Part shown: in pieces, positions 7,627-15,102 of the stretch
How the letters are laid out: every line of letters begins with the position of its first letter
Position numbering within the stretch: the stretch's first letter is position 1
Origin: JAMOQA01 sp964420365
GTDB taxonomy: Bacteria > Acidobacteriota > Polarisedimenticolia > J045
Length of the DNA: 16,960 bases
Assembly (NCBI GenBank): GCA_964420365.1
Contig: CAYQTA010000079.1
Span: 1-16,960 of the forward strand
Direction: 5' to 3'
Position numbers and translations under genes: made by a program
Notes under the pieces: generated by a model
Seen by the model: the letters and a program-made list of their open reading frames with translations, nothing else
What the model was told of the DNA's origin: nothing
Databases searched by the model: none

Positions 7627-7929
7627 ATGCGCGAGGAGCACGGGGCGCGTCGCGGCCGCCAGCACGGGGGGGAAGGGTCCCGCCGCAAGGCGCCGCCTCC
7701 GCCGAAGACCCACGCCGAGGAGTACTACTACCTGAAGCAGATGAACGCCCGGACGCCGATGGTCGTCGTCTTCGCCGACGGAGAGGTCGTCCGGGGGCGG
7801 ATCGAGTGGTACGACCAGGACTGCTTCAAGGTCCACCGGGACGGGGCTCCGAACCTGCTCGTTTTCAAGAGGCACGTGAAGTACCTCTACAAGGACGAGG
7901 CCGGGACCCGCGCGCCGGGAGACGCCTGA
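7627..7929 (+). CDS. Hfq/Sm-like RNA-binding protein
   Basis: A 100-residue protein with a basic, proline-containing N-terminal tail (1-28) and a single Sm-like domain at about 29-90. Hfq features are recognisable: an N-terminal helix EEYYYLKQMNAR (31-42), strands with D-G-E-V-V-R-G-R-I (51-59), the Y-D-Q motif at 62-64, and L-V-F-K-R-H (78-83) where Hfq has its Y-K-H motif. Hfq forms a hexamer that pairs small RNAs with mRNAs in the cytoplasm. Here the key His of YKH is replaced by Arg in the simplest alignment (F80-K81-R82, with H83 one place later). A short insertion, V-H-R-D-G-A-P, separates the two Sm motifs. The ATG is eight bases after GGAG. The stop overlaps the pdxA start (TGATG). 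I call it Hfq-like; another Sm-fold role is possible. Confidence 0.75.
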   Translation: MREEHGARRGRQHGGEGSRRKAPPPPKTHAEEYYYLKQMNARTPMVVVFADGEVVRGRIEWYDQDCFKVHRDGAPNLLVFKRHVKYLYKDEAGTRAPGDA

Positions 7930-8978
7930 TGGGAGACCGCGAGGTGGCACCCGGCCGGGCGGCGGGGAGCCCGGCCGCGAACGGCCGGCCGGTCCTCGCC
8001 GTGACCATGGGGGATCCCTGCGGGATCGGCCCGGAGATCGTTCTCCGCGCCCTCGCGGACGAGCGGGTCGCGGGGGTCGCCCGGCTGCTCGTGCTCGGAG
8101 ACGAGGCCCACCTGCGCCGGGTCGCCCGGGACCTCCGGCTGCGCTGGCCCTTCGGGGCCGTCGTCCGGGAGCCCCCCGCGGGTCGCCGCTGGGAGCGTCC
8201 CCAGCTCCTCGACCTCGCCAACGTGCCGGCGGACGTCCTGCCCGGCCAGGTTTCCGCCGCGGCCGGGAAGGCCGCCGGCGAGGCGATCGAGCGGGCGGTC
8301 GCCCTGGCGATGGACGGGGCGGTCGACGGGATCGTCACCGGCCCGATCCACAAGGAAGCGCTCTCCCTCGCCGGGTACACCGATCCCGGCCACACCGAGA
8401 TGCTGGCCCGTCTTTCCGGCGCGAAACAGGTCGGGATGATGTTCTGGGCCCCGTCCCTGGCCGTGGGGCTCCTGACCACCCACCTGGCGCTCCGGGAAGC
8501 GATCCGAAAGGTCCGGCGGGCCCGCGTGGCGCGGATGCTGCGGTTGTTCGACCGGGAATGGCGGCGTTTCTTCGGCGAGCCTCCCCGGATCGCCGTGGCC
8601 GGCCTGAACCCCCACGCCGGGGAACGGGGCCGATTCGGGGTGGAGGAACTCGAGGAACTGGTCCCGGCGATCGAGGAAGTCGCCGGGAAGGGGATGGCCG
8701 CCACCGGCCCCTGGCCGGCGGACACGGTCTTCCAGCGGGCGCTGGCCGGGGAGTTCGACCTGGTCCTTGCCCTCTACCACGACCAGGGGACGATCCCGGT
8801 CAAGCTCGCCTGTGGCCACGAGGCGGTCAACGTCACCGTCGGCCTGCCGTTCGTGCGAACCTCGGTCGATCACGGCACGGCGATGGACATCGCCGGCAAG
8901 GGGGTCGCCTCGCCCGAGAGCCTGGTCGCGGCCATCCTCGCCGCCGCCCGCCTGGTCGCCCCTCCGACCGTCTCCTGA
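7929..8978 (+). CDS. pdxA: 4-hydroxythreonine-4-phosphate dehydrogenase PdxA
   Basis: PdxA oxidises 4-phosphohydroxy-L-threonine with NAD in the DXP-dependent pathway to pyridoxine phosphate (vitamin B6). It acts as a cytoplasmic dimer with a divalent metal. The 349-residue protein has all the main signatures: TMGDPCGIGPE (26-36), TGPIHKEA, DPGHTE around H155, LNPHAGE, YHDQG and VGLPFVRTSVDHGTA. Metal ligands match E. coli H166, H211 and H266 with almost the same spacing: H185 in TTHL, H229 in NPHAGE and H284 in YHDQG. The N-terminus has about 20 residues before the core that the E. coli enzyme (329 residues) lacks. The start overlaps the stop of the Hfq-like gene by one base, so translation is probably coupled. 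It is the last gene of the cluster. Confidence 0.95.
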   Translation: MGDREVAPGRAAGSPAANGRPVLAVTMGDPCGIGPEIVLRALADERVAGVARLLVLGDEAHLRRVARDLRLRWPFGAVVREPPAGRRWERPQLLDLANVPADVLPGQVSAAAGKAAGEAIERAVALAMDGAVDGIVTGPIHKEALSLAGYTDPGHTEMLARLSGAKQVGMMFWAPSLAVGLLTTHLALREAIRKVRRARVARMLRLFDREWRRFFGEPPRIAVAGLNPHAGERGRFGVEELEELVPAIEEVAGKGMAATGPWPADTVFQRALAGEFDLVLALYHDQGTIPVKLACGHEAVNVTVGLPFVRTSVDHGTAMDIAGKGVASPESLVAAILAAARLVAPPTVS

Positions 8979-9004
8979 GCCGGCCGGACGATCTCCCGGG
9001 CGAG

Positions 9005-9024
9005 CCGGGGGCCAAGGGGCCCGG
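9005..9024. terminator. Possible bidirectional hairpin between converging genes
   Basis: In the 64-base gap between the converging pdxA and dehydrogenase genes, CCGGG and CCCGG flank ten bases and can form a 5-bp GC stem. The usual run of T is absent on either strand, so it could act only as a weak or factor-assisted stop. Confidence 0.25.
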
Positions 9025-9042
9025 TCACCCGCCACCCGGGGC

Positions 9043-10104
9043 TCAGTCCATCGTGAGCACGATCTTGCCGGCTTCCTGGGCCCGCTCGAGCGCCTCGTGG
9101 GCCCGCTCGAGGGGGTAGAGGTCCTCGATCAGGTCGGCGAGGGGCAGGCGCTGCTCGAGCTGGAAGCGGATCGCCTTCTCGAAAGGACCGCACCGGGATC
9201 CCTGGAGCCGGATCTCGTGGACCACGATCCGCGTGATGCCGAAGCTCGTCACCGAGTTCCCCGGGGTCGACTTCAGGCAGACCGTCCCCCGCGGACGCAC
9301 CAGGTCGACCGCGGAGCAGATCCCCTGCACGAGGCCGGTCACCTCGACCACCACGTCGGCTCCCCGGCCCTCGGTCTCGGCGAGCACCCGGTCCCGCAGG
9401 GGCGAGCGGGCGAAGTCGAGGGGGTTCGGCGGCGGGATCCGGTGGGTGACGTCCCAGTGGAACGTCTCGATCCCCAGCCGTTCGAAGAGGGCGTCCCGCC
9501 GCCCGGTGCGGGTCACCGCCAGGACCCGGGCCCCGAGCCCGCGCGCCACCATGGCGACCAGGGAGCCGAGCCTCCCGGCCCCGAGCACGACCACGTACTC
9601 CCCGGGCTCGAGGGGACGCATCTCGAAGGTCTCGAGGGCGGCGGCCAGCGGCTCGATCAGCACCCCTTCCTCGAGGCTCATCTCCGGCGGCAGCTCGTGG
9701 AGCGCGCCGGCGGGCACGACGATCTCTTCCTGGTAGGCCCCGTCGTGGGAGATGATCCCGGTGACCGACCGCTTGAGGCAGTGGACCGGGATCCCCGCCG
9801 CGCACATCGCGCAGGGCTCCGGGTCGTTGCGGGCGAGGCAGTGGTTGTTGATCTCGGCGGTGACCCGCTTCCCGAGCCAGCGCTCGTCCTCCGGGCGAGC
9901 GACCTCGACCACCTCGCCGACCCACTCGTGGCCGAGCACGAGGGGCAGGGGTACGAGGTAGCGCCCGAGCCAGATCGCCAGGTCGGTCCCGCAGGTCCCC
10001 GCGCGCAGCACCCGCGCGCGGACCTCCCCGGGATGGAGCGGCTTGCGGGGGCGGTCGTGGATCTCCAGGTGGCGCGGGGCGACGAGCAGCGCGGCCTTCG
10101 GCAT
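9043..10104 (-). CDS. Zinc-dependent medium-chain dehydrogenase (MDR family)
   Basis: A 353-residue soluble oxidoreductase of the alcohol dehydrogenase superfamily. Catalytic zinc ligands are visible as C38 in TCGTD and H59-E60 in GHEWVG. A four-Cys structural zinc site is present at C89, C98, C101 and C109, with six extra residues between the first and second Cys compared with the usual spacing. The nucleotide fold follows, with GAGRLG near 173-178. C-terminal stretches such as RGTVCLKST and GSRCGPF resemble the MDR-like group without an assigned substrate, sometimes loosely annotated as sugar or alcohol dehydrogenases. The start is at 10104, with GAGGAG upstream on the minus strand (10114-10119). 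The frame is open further upstream, but only as an antisense shadow. It diverges from the phosphatase gene. Substrate unknown. Confidence 0.88.
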   Translation of the reverse strand: MPKAALLVAPRHLEIHDRPRKPLHPGEVRARVLRAGTCGTDLAIWLGRYLVPLPLVLGHEWVGEVVEVARPEDERWLGKRVTAEINNHCLARNDPEPCAMCAAGIPVHCLKRSVTGIISHDGAYQEEIVVPAGALHELPPEMSLEEGVLIEPLAAALETFEMRPLEPGEYVVVLGAGRLGSLVAMVARGLGARVLAVTRTGRRDALFERLGIETFHWDVTHRIPPPNPLDFARSPLRDRVLAETEGRGADVVVEVTGLVQGICSAVDLVRPRGTVCLKSTPGNSVTSFGITRIVVHEIRLQGSRCGPFEKAIRFQLEQRLPLADLIEDLYPLERAHEALERAQEAGKIVLTMD

Positions 10105-10257
10105 CGGTGGGTTCTCCTCGGCCCGGCCGGCGCGGTCCGGCCGAGAGGGTCCATTCTCGCCCACGCCGGCCTCCCCGGGAAGAGGAATCGTGCTCCCCGG
10201 GGCACAATGATGCCCACGGAACCCCGGGGGTGGCTTCCTGGAGAGGAGATGCAACCG
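10105..10257. other. Divergent intergenic region between dehydrogenase and phosphatase genes
   Basis: These 153 bases lie between two head-to-head genes and must hold both promoters if each gene is transcribed on its own. A GC-rich inverted repeat occurs at 10190-10205 (GTGC ... GCAC around CCCCGGGG). It is followed by the AT-richer CACAAT (10203-10208), a weak -10 candidate for the phosphatase without a recognisable -35. Nothing else is supported. Confidence 0.3.
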
Positions 10258-11109
10258 ATGGAGACCCCGGCCCACCTGGCCGCCACCGCGATCCGCGCCG
10301 TCATCGCCGGAGCGGACGCCCTCGCGCCGTTCCTCGGGGAAGGGTGTGCCCTCGAGGTGGGCGAGAAGGGAACCAACGACTTCGTCACGGCCGCGGACCT
10401 CGCCTCGGAGCGCGCGATCCGGGAGGCGATCCGCGGTGTCCACCCGGGCCACGGCATCCTGGGGGAGGAGGAGGCCGGGGCCGCCCTGGACGCTCCCGGG
10501 CCCACCTGGATCGTCGACCCCCTGGACGGGACGACCAACTTCATCCACGGCTTCCCTCCGTTCGCCGTTGCCGCCGGCTGCGCGATCGCGGGCCGGGTCG
10601 TCGCCGCCGCGATCGCCGCGCCCGCCCTGGGGGATCTCTGGTGGGGCGCCCGGGGCGCCGGGGCGTACGCGGCACCCCTCGCCACGGCGCGGCGGGTACC
10701 CCCGGAGTCCCTGGCCCGGGGAGCCGGGGGCCGGCGCCTGCGGACGACCGACCGGGCCGGGCTCGCGGGCGCCCTCGTCGCCACCGGCTTCCCGTTCCGG
10801 CGCCTCGAGCACCTGGAGGGCTACCTGGTCCAGTTCCGGGCCGTCCTGCGGGTCGCCGCCGGGATCCGGCGCTGCGGGTCCGCCTGCCTGGACCTTGCCT
10901 GGGTGGCGTCGGGGCGGCTGGACGGGTTCTGGGAGGAAGGACTCGGGCCGTGGGACCTGGCGGCCGGGTCGCTCCTCGTCGAGGAGGCCGGCGGGGTCGT
11001 CACCGACATCTCGGGCGGCCCGGCGTTCCTCGCCCGGGGCGACGTGGTCGCCGCCGCTCCCGGCGTTCACGGGGAGCTCCTGGCGGCCGTCCGCCCCCGC
11101 CCCGCGTAG
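10258..11109 (+). CDS. Inositol monophosphatase family protein
   Basis: A 283-residue magnesium-dependent phosphatase of the IMPase/SuhB family, which removes phosphate from inositol-1-phosphate or related sugar and nucleotide phosphates. Signatures are clear: EKGTNDFVTAAD (36-47), the metal-binding GEE (69-71), DPLDGTTNF (87-95) with D87 and D90 as ligands, and WD-x-x-AG around D233. Length is typical. Two starts are nearly equal: ATG 10258, nine bases after GAGGAG (10243-10248), and ATG 10249, which the purine tract touches. I chose 10258 for spacing. The gene diverges from an MDR dehydrogenase, so the pair may act on the same polyol or sugar phosphate, but the substrate cannot be read from the sequence. 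SuhB proper is one possibility; a histidinol-phosphate or PAP phosphatase is less likely. Confidence 0.9.
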   Translation: METPAHLAATAIRAVIAGADALAPFLGEGCALEVGEKGTNDFVTAADLASERAIREAIRGVHPGHGILGEEEAGAALDAPGPTWIVDPLDGTTNFIHGFPPFAVAAGCAIAGRVVAAAIAAPALGDLWWGARGAGAYAAPLATARRVPPESLARGAGGRRLRTTDRAGLAGALVATGFPFRRLEHLEGYLVQFRAVLRVAAGIRRCGSACLDLAWVASGRLDGFWEEGLGPWDLAAGSLLVEEAGGVVTDISGGPAFLARGDVVAAAPGVHGELLAAVRPRPA

Positions 11110-11112
11110 GGC

Positions 11113-11137
11113 CGCGCCGGCAGGTGGCCCGGGCGCG
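11113..11137. terminator. Possible hairpin between converging genes
   Basis: CGCGCC (11113-11118) and GGCGCG (11132-11137) can pair as a 6-bp stem around 13 bases. It sits in the 40-base gap where the phosphatase and aminopeptidase genes converge. No T-run follows on either strand, so termination activity is uncertain. Confidence 0.3.
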
Positions 11138-11149
11138 CCGGGGCGTTCC

Positions 11150-12934
11150 TCAGGCGGATGCCTCCGCGAGGATCGATTCGATGCCGGCCCGGGCGATCGG
11201 GTGGTACCGGTCCTTCGCCTCCTCGAAGATCTCCCGGGCGAGGGCCCGGGTGTCCTCCCGGCCCACGAGGGCCTCGTAGAGGGGCTTCAGGTACTTCATC
11301 CGGCCGACGCCGAGCAGCACCTCCCGCACCCGCGGGAGCACCTCCGCGAAGCCGGAACGGGTGGCGAGGACGAGCCAGTTGACGAGGATCTCGTAGTTGC
11401 CGGAACGGGTCAGCCCGAACTCCGCGTCGAGACGGCGGCACGCCTCGACGCCGATCTCCCGCGGCAGGCTCTTCAGGAAGATCTGCCACTCCTCGGGTGA
11501 CCAGTCCCTCGTTTCCTCGCGGGAGGGGAGCCGTCCCTCCTCCGTGAAGAGGCGCACCAGCTCCTCGACCCTCTCGAGGCGGTTCGAGTGGAACGTGGGA
11601 CAGTTGTCCGGCAGGCCGGTCCCCTCGATCCACTCGTCGGCGCGGACCTTCCCGGCGACGCCGGGAAGGTGCTCGTCGAAGAACGCCCGGAACTCCTCCG
11701 TGGTGATCGACTGGAAGCGGAACGCCCGGATGTACTCGGCGAGGAACCGGTCCCACGCCTCGCGGCCGATCGTGCGCTCGACGAGCGTGAGGAAGAGGAA
11801 GCCCTTCTCGTAGGGAACGAGGGAATAGACCGAGTCGGGGTCGATCCCCGCGAGATCGGTGTGCAGCCGCGTGAACGGCGAGTCCATCCCGAAGCGCTCC
11901 ATGTCCTCGAGCAGGGACCTGTACCCGATGACCGCGTGGAGGGCGGCGTACTCCTCCCCCTCGAGGGCCTCGAGGATCCTCCGCTCCGCGTAGACGGTGA
12001 AGCCCTCGTTCAGCCAGAAGTCGTTCATCGTGGCGTTGGTCACCAGGTTGCCGGTCCAGGAATGGGCGAGCTCGTGGGCGGCCACGTTGACGAGGGAGCG
12101 GTCCCCGGCCAGGAGCGTGGGCGTGAGGAAGGTGAGGCGCGGGTTCTCCATCCCGCCGTAGGGGAACGCGGGCGGGAGGACCAGCATGTCGAAGCGGTCC
12201 CACTCGTACGGCCCGAACAGCCGTTCCGCCTCGCGGAGCATGTCCCCGATCCCCGCGAACTCCCAGGCGGCCGCCTCGAGGACCTCCGGCTCGGCCCAGA
12301 TGCGGCAGCGAGGATCGAGGTCCCGGGCCGCCAGGTGGCCGACGGCGAGGGCCAGCAGGTAGCTGGGGATCGGCTGCGGCATCTCGAAACGCCACGTGCG
12401 CGTCCCCGGCCTGGGGCCGGGGTCGTCGCCCACGCTCGCCGCGGACATCACGGCGACCAGGGGCTCCGGGACGGTCACGTTGGCCGTGTACCGCACCCGC
12501 ACCCGGGGGCTGTCCTGGAGCGGCACGATCGTCCGCGCATGGATCGGCTGGCACTGGCTGAAGACGTAGGGGTGCTCCCCGCCGGCCGTCATCGCCGGCG
12601 AGAGCCACTGGAGGGCGATGGCCCCCGGCGAGGTGCGATAGCGGATCTTCACCCTCGCCGTCGGCTCGGCCCTCTCGATCCGCAGGGGTGTCCCGAGAAC
12701 GGGGTCCGGGGATCCCGCGGACCACGCGAGGTCCCGGCCCTCGCCGTCGGTCACCTTGAGGATCTCCAGGTCCCGGCTGTCGAGGACCAGCGATCCCCCC
12801 CGGGGCTCGTCGAAATGAAGCGTCACCGCGGCGTCGACGACGTGGGCCTCGAAGTCGAGGTCCAGGTCCAGGTGGAGATGACGGGTGGTCCCGTGGGCGG
12901 GATCGAAGAACGAGTGCGGATCGGGTCGGGACAT
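11150..12934 (-). CDS. M1 family zinc aminopeptidase, leukotriene A4 hydrolase type
   Basis: A 594-residue metallopeptidase that removes N-terminal residues from peptides. The substrate-binding motif GGMEN is at 260-264. The zinc site is HELAH (H287, E288, H291) with the third ligand E310 in WLNEGFTVY, the exact HExxH-18-E spacing. The catalytic Tyr lies in PYEKGF (Y375). The run C-Q-P-I-H-A-R-T-I-V-P-x-Q-D (128-141) and the C-terminal helical domain (about 470-594) resemble human LTA4H and its bacterial homologues more than PepN. No signal peptide is seen, so a cytoplasmic role in peptide turnover is likely. The start at 12934 follows GGAGGAG on the minus strand. An in-frame ATG at 12985 would add 17 proline-rich residues and is less likely. 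It diverges from the histidine kinase pair. Confidence 0.94.
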   Translation of the reverse strand: MSRPDPHSFFDPAHGTTRHLHLDLDLDFEAHVVDAAVTLHFDEPRGGSLVLDSRDLEILKVTDGEGRDLAWSAGSPDPVLGTPLRIERAEPTARVKIRYRTSPGAIALQWLSPAMTAGGEHPYVFSQCQPIHARTIVPLQDSPRVRVRYTANVTVPEPLVAVMSAASVGDDPGPRPGTRTWRFEMPQPIPSYLLALAVGHLAARDLDPRCRIWAEPEVLEAAAWEFAGIGDMLREAERLFGPYEWDRFDMLVLPPAFPYGGMENPRLTFLTPTLLAGDRSLVNVAAHELAHSWTGNLVTNATMNDFWLNEGFTVYAERRILEALEGEEYAALHAVIGYRSLLEDMERFGMDSPFTRLHTDLAGIDPDSVYSLVPYEKGFLFLTLVERTIGREAWDRFLAEYIRAFRFQSITTEEFRAFFDEHLPGVAGKVRADEWIEGTGLPDNCPTFHSNRLERVEELVRLFTEEGRLPSREETRDWSPEEWQIFLKSLPREIGVEACRRLDAEFGLTRSGNYEILVNWLVLATRSGFAEVLPRVREVLLGVGRMKYLKPLYEALVGREDTRALAREIFEEAKDRYHPIARAGIESILAEASA

Positions 12935-13080
12935 GACGGACTCCTCCGGCAACGGCCCCGGCGGGGGGCGCGGGACGGCCATCATGCCGCCCCGCGGGAG
13001 GTGCGTCCAGCAGGGTCCCGGGTGGCCCCGGCGGCCCTTCGAACACTAGATTTTCCGGGGGATCTCGGGAGGGGATTCGC
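12935..13080. other. Divergent intergenic region between aminopeptidase and kinase genes
   Basis: These 146 bases carry the start signals of two head-to-head genes. The only AT-rich patch is at 13038-13056, with a TTCGAA palindrome (13038-13043) and TAGATT (13047-13052), a weak -10 candidate for the kinases. No -35 box is seen at a suitable distance. The ribosome binding site of the first kinase, GGGAGGGG, is at 13067-13074. The rest is GC-rich with no clear structure. Confidence 0.35.
13067..13074 (+). promoter_or_regulatory. Ribosome binding site supporting a TTG start
   Basis: GGGAGGGG lies six bases before TTG 13081. No in-frame ATG occurs before the first PAS domain is well under way, so this site is the main support for a TTG start of the first hybrid kinase. 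Confidence 0.7.
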
Positions 13081-15102
13081 TTGTCCGGCAAGGATCGCCA
13101 GGGATTCCAGGGCCGGGAGGGCGCGGCGCTCGACCCCCGCCTCCTCCAGCGGGCCGTGGAACAGGCCCCCGCCTCCGTGGTCATCACGGACGCGGACGGG
13201 ACGATCGCGTGGGTCAACCCGTGGTTCTGCCGGACCACCGGGTACTCTCGCGAGGAGGCCCTCGGGAAGACCCCGCGCATCCTCAAGTCCGACATCCACC
13301 CGGCGTCGTTCTACGAGGAGATGTGGCGGACGATCTCTTCCGGCCGGACGTGGCACGGGGAGCTCTGCAACCGCCGGAAGGATGGTTCGCTCTACTGGGA
13401 GCACGCGACGATCTCTCCCGTGCTCGATGCGGAGGGCCGGGTCACCCACTACGTGGCGGTCAAGTTCGACGTGACGGCGCGCCACCGGGCCCAGGAGGAG
13501 CTGGCGGAGAGCGAGCGGCGGCACCGGACCATCGTCGAGACGATGATGGACGGGCTGCTCATCGTCGACGAGCGGGGCCGGGCCCTGTTCGTCAACCCGG
13601 CTGCCGCCCGGATGCTCGGGCTGCCCGCGGGAGAACTGATCGGCCGGGACCTGACGGAGTTCGTCCGCCCCGGGCACGAGCGCGTGATCGAGGAGGAGCG
13701 GGCCCGCCGCCGGGCCGGGCTCGCCAGCACCTACGAGCTGCCGATCCGGACCGCCACGGGAGAGGATCGGCTGTTCCTCCTGAGCGCGGCTCCCCTCGCC
13801 TGCCGCGACACCGACGAGAGGCGAACGGTCATCGTCGTCCGGGACGTGACGGAGCAGCGCCGGGAGGACGAGGAACTGCGCCGAGCGCGGGAAGAGGCGA
13901 TCGCGGCGTCCCGGGCGAAGACCGAGTTCCTCGCGAACGTCAGCCACGAGATCCGCACCCCGATGAACGCCATCCTCGGCCTCTCGGCCCTCCTCCTCGA
14001 CAGTCCCCTCGACCCGGAGCAGCGGGAGCACGTCCGGGACATCCGCGCGGCGGCCGAGGGGCTACTCACCCTGATCGGGGACATTCTCGACGTGTCGCGG
14101 CTGGAGGCGGGACGCTTCGAGTTCCGGGAGGTGGCCTTCCGCCCCCTCGAGGTCCTTGCCGAGGTGGCGCGGATCCTGCGGCCCCGGGCCCGGGGAAAGG
14201 GGTTGCACCTCGGGACCCGGTTCGACGGCGGCGAAGAATGCGTGCTCCTCGGGGATCCGTGGCGCCTGCGGCAGGTCCTGATCAACCTGGTCGGCAACGC
14301 GGTCAAGTTCACGGACGAGGGGGCGGTCCAGGTCGAGCTGCGTCTCGTTCCCGAGGAGGGTGGCCGCTGCCGCCTGCGCCTCGAGGTCCGGGACACGGGC
14401 CCGGGAATCCCGCCGGAGGTGGGGGCGCGGATCTACGAGCCGTTCCGCCAGGCGAACGGTGCCCCGAACCGCCGCCACGGGGGGACGGGTCTCGGGCTCG
14501 CGATCACCCGGCGGCTCGTCGAGCTGCAGGGGGGAACGATCTCCCACGAGAGCGAGCCGGGGTGGGGGACGGTCTTCCGGGTCGAGATTCCCTACCGCGT
14601 GGGGAAGGTCGAGCAGCTCCGGGACCGGGAGACCAGCGTGGCGGGTGAACTCGCCGCGCAGCCCGCCAACCCTCTTAGGGTGCTGCTGGTGGAAGACCAC
14701 CCGGTCAACGCCAAGGTCGCCGCGCGGCTGCTCGAGCGGCGCGGTCACCGGGTGACGGTGGTCGGGGACGGCCGCGAGGCGCTCGAAGAACTGCGCCGGG
14801 AGGGGACCGCGATCGACGTCGTGCTGATGGACGTGCAGATGCCCGGCATGGACGGGCTCGAGGCGACCCGCCGGATTCGCGCGGGGGAGGCGGGGGAGAC
14901 GGTTCGTCGCGTGCCGATCGTGGCGCTGACCGCCCACGCGATGCGGGAGGACGAGGAACGGTGCCTCGCCGCCGGCATGGACGCGTACCTGGCGAAGCCC
15001 CTCGACCCGCAGGCTCTCTTTCGCGCGGTGGAGGGGCTCGCACGGGTCGCGGAGATGGCCGGCGACGTTGCCGGGGGCGCCGGCGAGGGAGGACGCCGAT
15101 GA
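13081..15102 (+). CDS. Hybrid sensor histidine kinase, PAS-PAS-HisKA-HATPase-REC
   Basis: A 673-residue signalling kinase that should autophosphorylate on His and pass phosphate to its own receiver. Two PAS sensor domains come first (about 18-138 and 143-265). The first has the long NRRKDGSLYWE motif typical of PAS-PAC modules. HisKA carries H289 in NVSHEIRTPMN. The ATPase domain shows an N box with N402 and N406, and DTGPGIP from D438. The receiver (about 533-655) has E538-D539, phospho-acceptor D584 in MDVQMPGMDG, and K639. There is no membrane helix or signal peptide, so it is a cytoplasmic sensor. No LOV Cys or heme motif is visible and the signal is unknown. It starts at TTG and overlaps the next, paralogous kinase by four bases. 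No phosphotransfer or DNA-binding partner lies in the window. Confidence 0.93.
   Translation: MSGKDRQGFQGREGAALDPRLLQRAVEQAPASVVITDADGTIAWVNPWFCRTTGYSREEALGKTPRILKSDIHPASFYEEMWRTISSGRTWHGELCNRRKDGSLYWEHATISPVLDAEGRVTHYVAVKFDVTARHRAQEELAESERRHRTIVETMMDGLLIVDERGRALFVNPAAARMLGLPAGELIGRDLTEFVRPGHERVIEEERARRRAGLASTYELPIRTATGEDRLFLLSAAPLACRDTDERRTVIVVRDVTEQRREDEELRRAREEAIAASRAKTEFLANVSHEIRTPMNAILGLSALLLDSPLDPEQREHVRDIRAAAEGLLTLIGDILDVSRLEAGRFEFREVAFRPLEVLAEVARILRPRARGKGLHLGTRFDGGEECVLLGDPWRLRQVLINLVGNAVKFTDEGAVQVELRLVPEEGGRCRLRLEVRDTGPGIPPEVGARIYEPFRQANGAPNRRHGGTGLGLAITRRLVELQGGTISHESEPGWGTVFRVEIPYRVGKVEQLRDRETSVAGELAAQPANPLRVLLVEDHPVNAKVAARLLERRGHRVTVVGDGREALEELRREGTAIDVVLMDVQMPGMDGLEATRRIRAGEAGETVRRVPIVALTAHAMREDEERCLAAGMDAYLAKPLDPQALFRAVEGLARVAEMAGDVAGGAGEGGRR

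Noticed and set aside
8767..10257. Upstream extension of the phosphatase frame on the plus strand
   Set aside because: It overlaps the pdxA end and lies antisense to the dehydrogenase; the IMPase-family protein is complete from 10258.
10105..11070. N-terminal extension of the MDR dehydrogenase frame on the minus strand
   Set aside because: It runs opposite the phosphatase gene. The recognisable protein starts at MPKAALL behind a good ribosome binding site.
13120..13500. First PAS domain as a LOV photosensor or heme-binding PAS
   Set aside because: The Cys-containing motif of LOV domains and a clear heme-ligand pattern are absent; NRRKDGSLYWE is common to many PAS-PAC modules.
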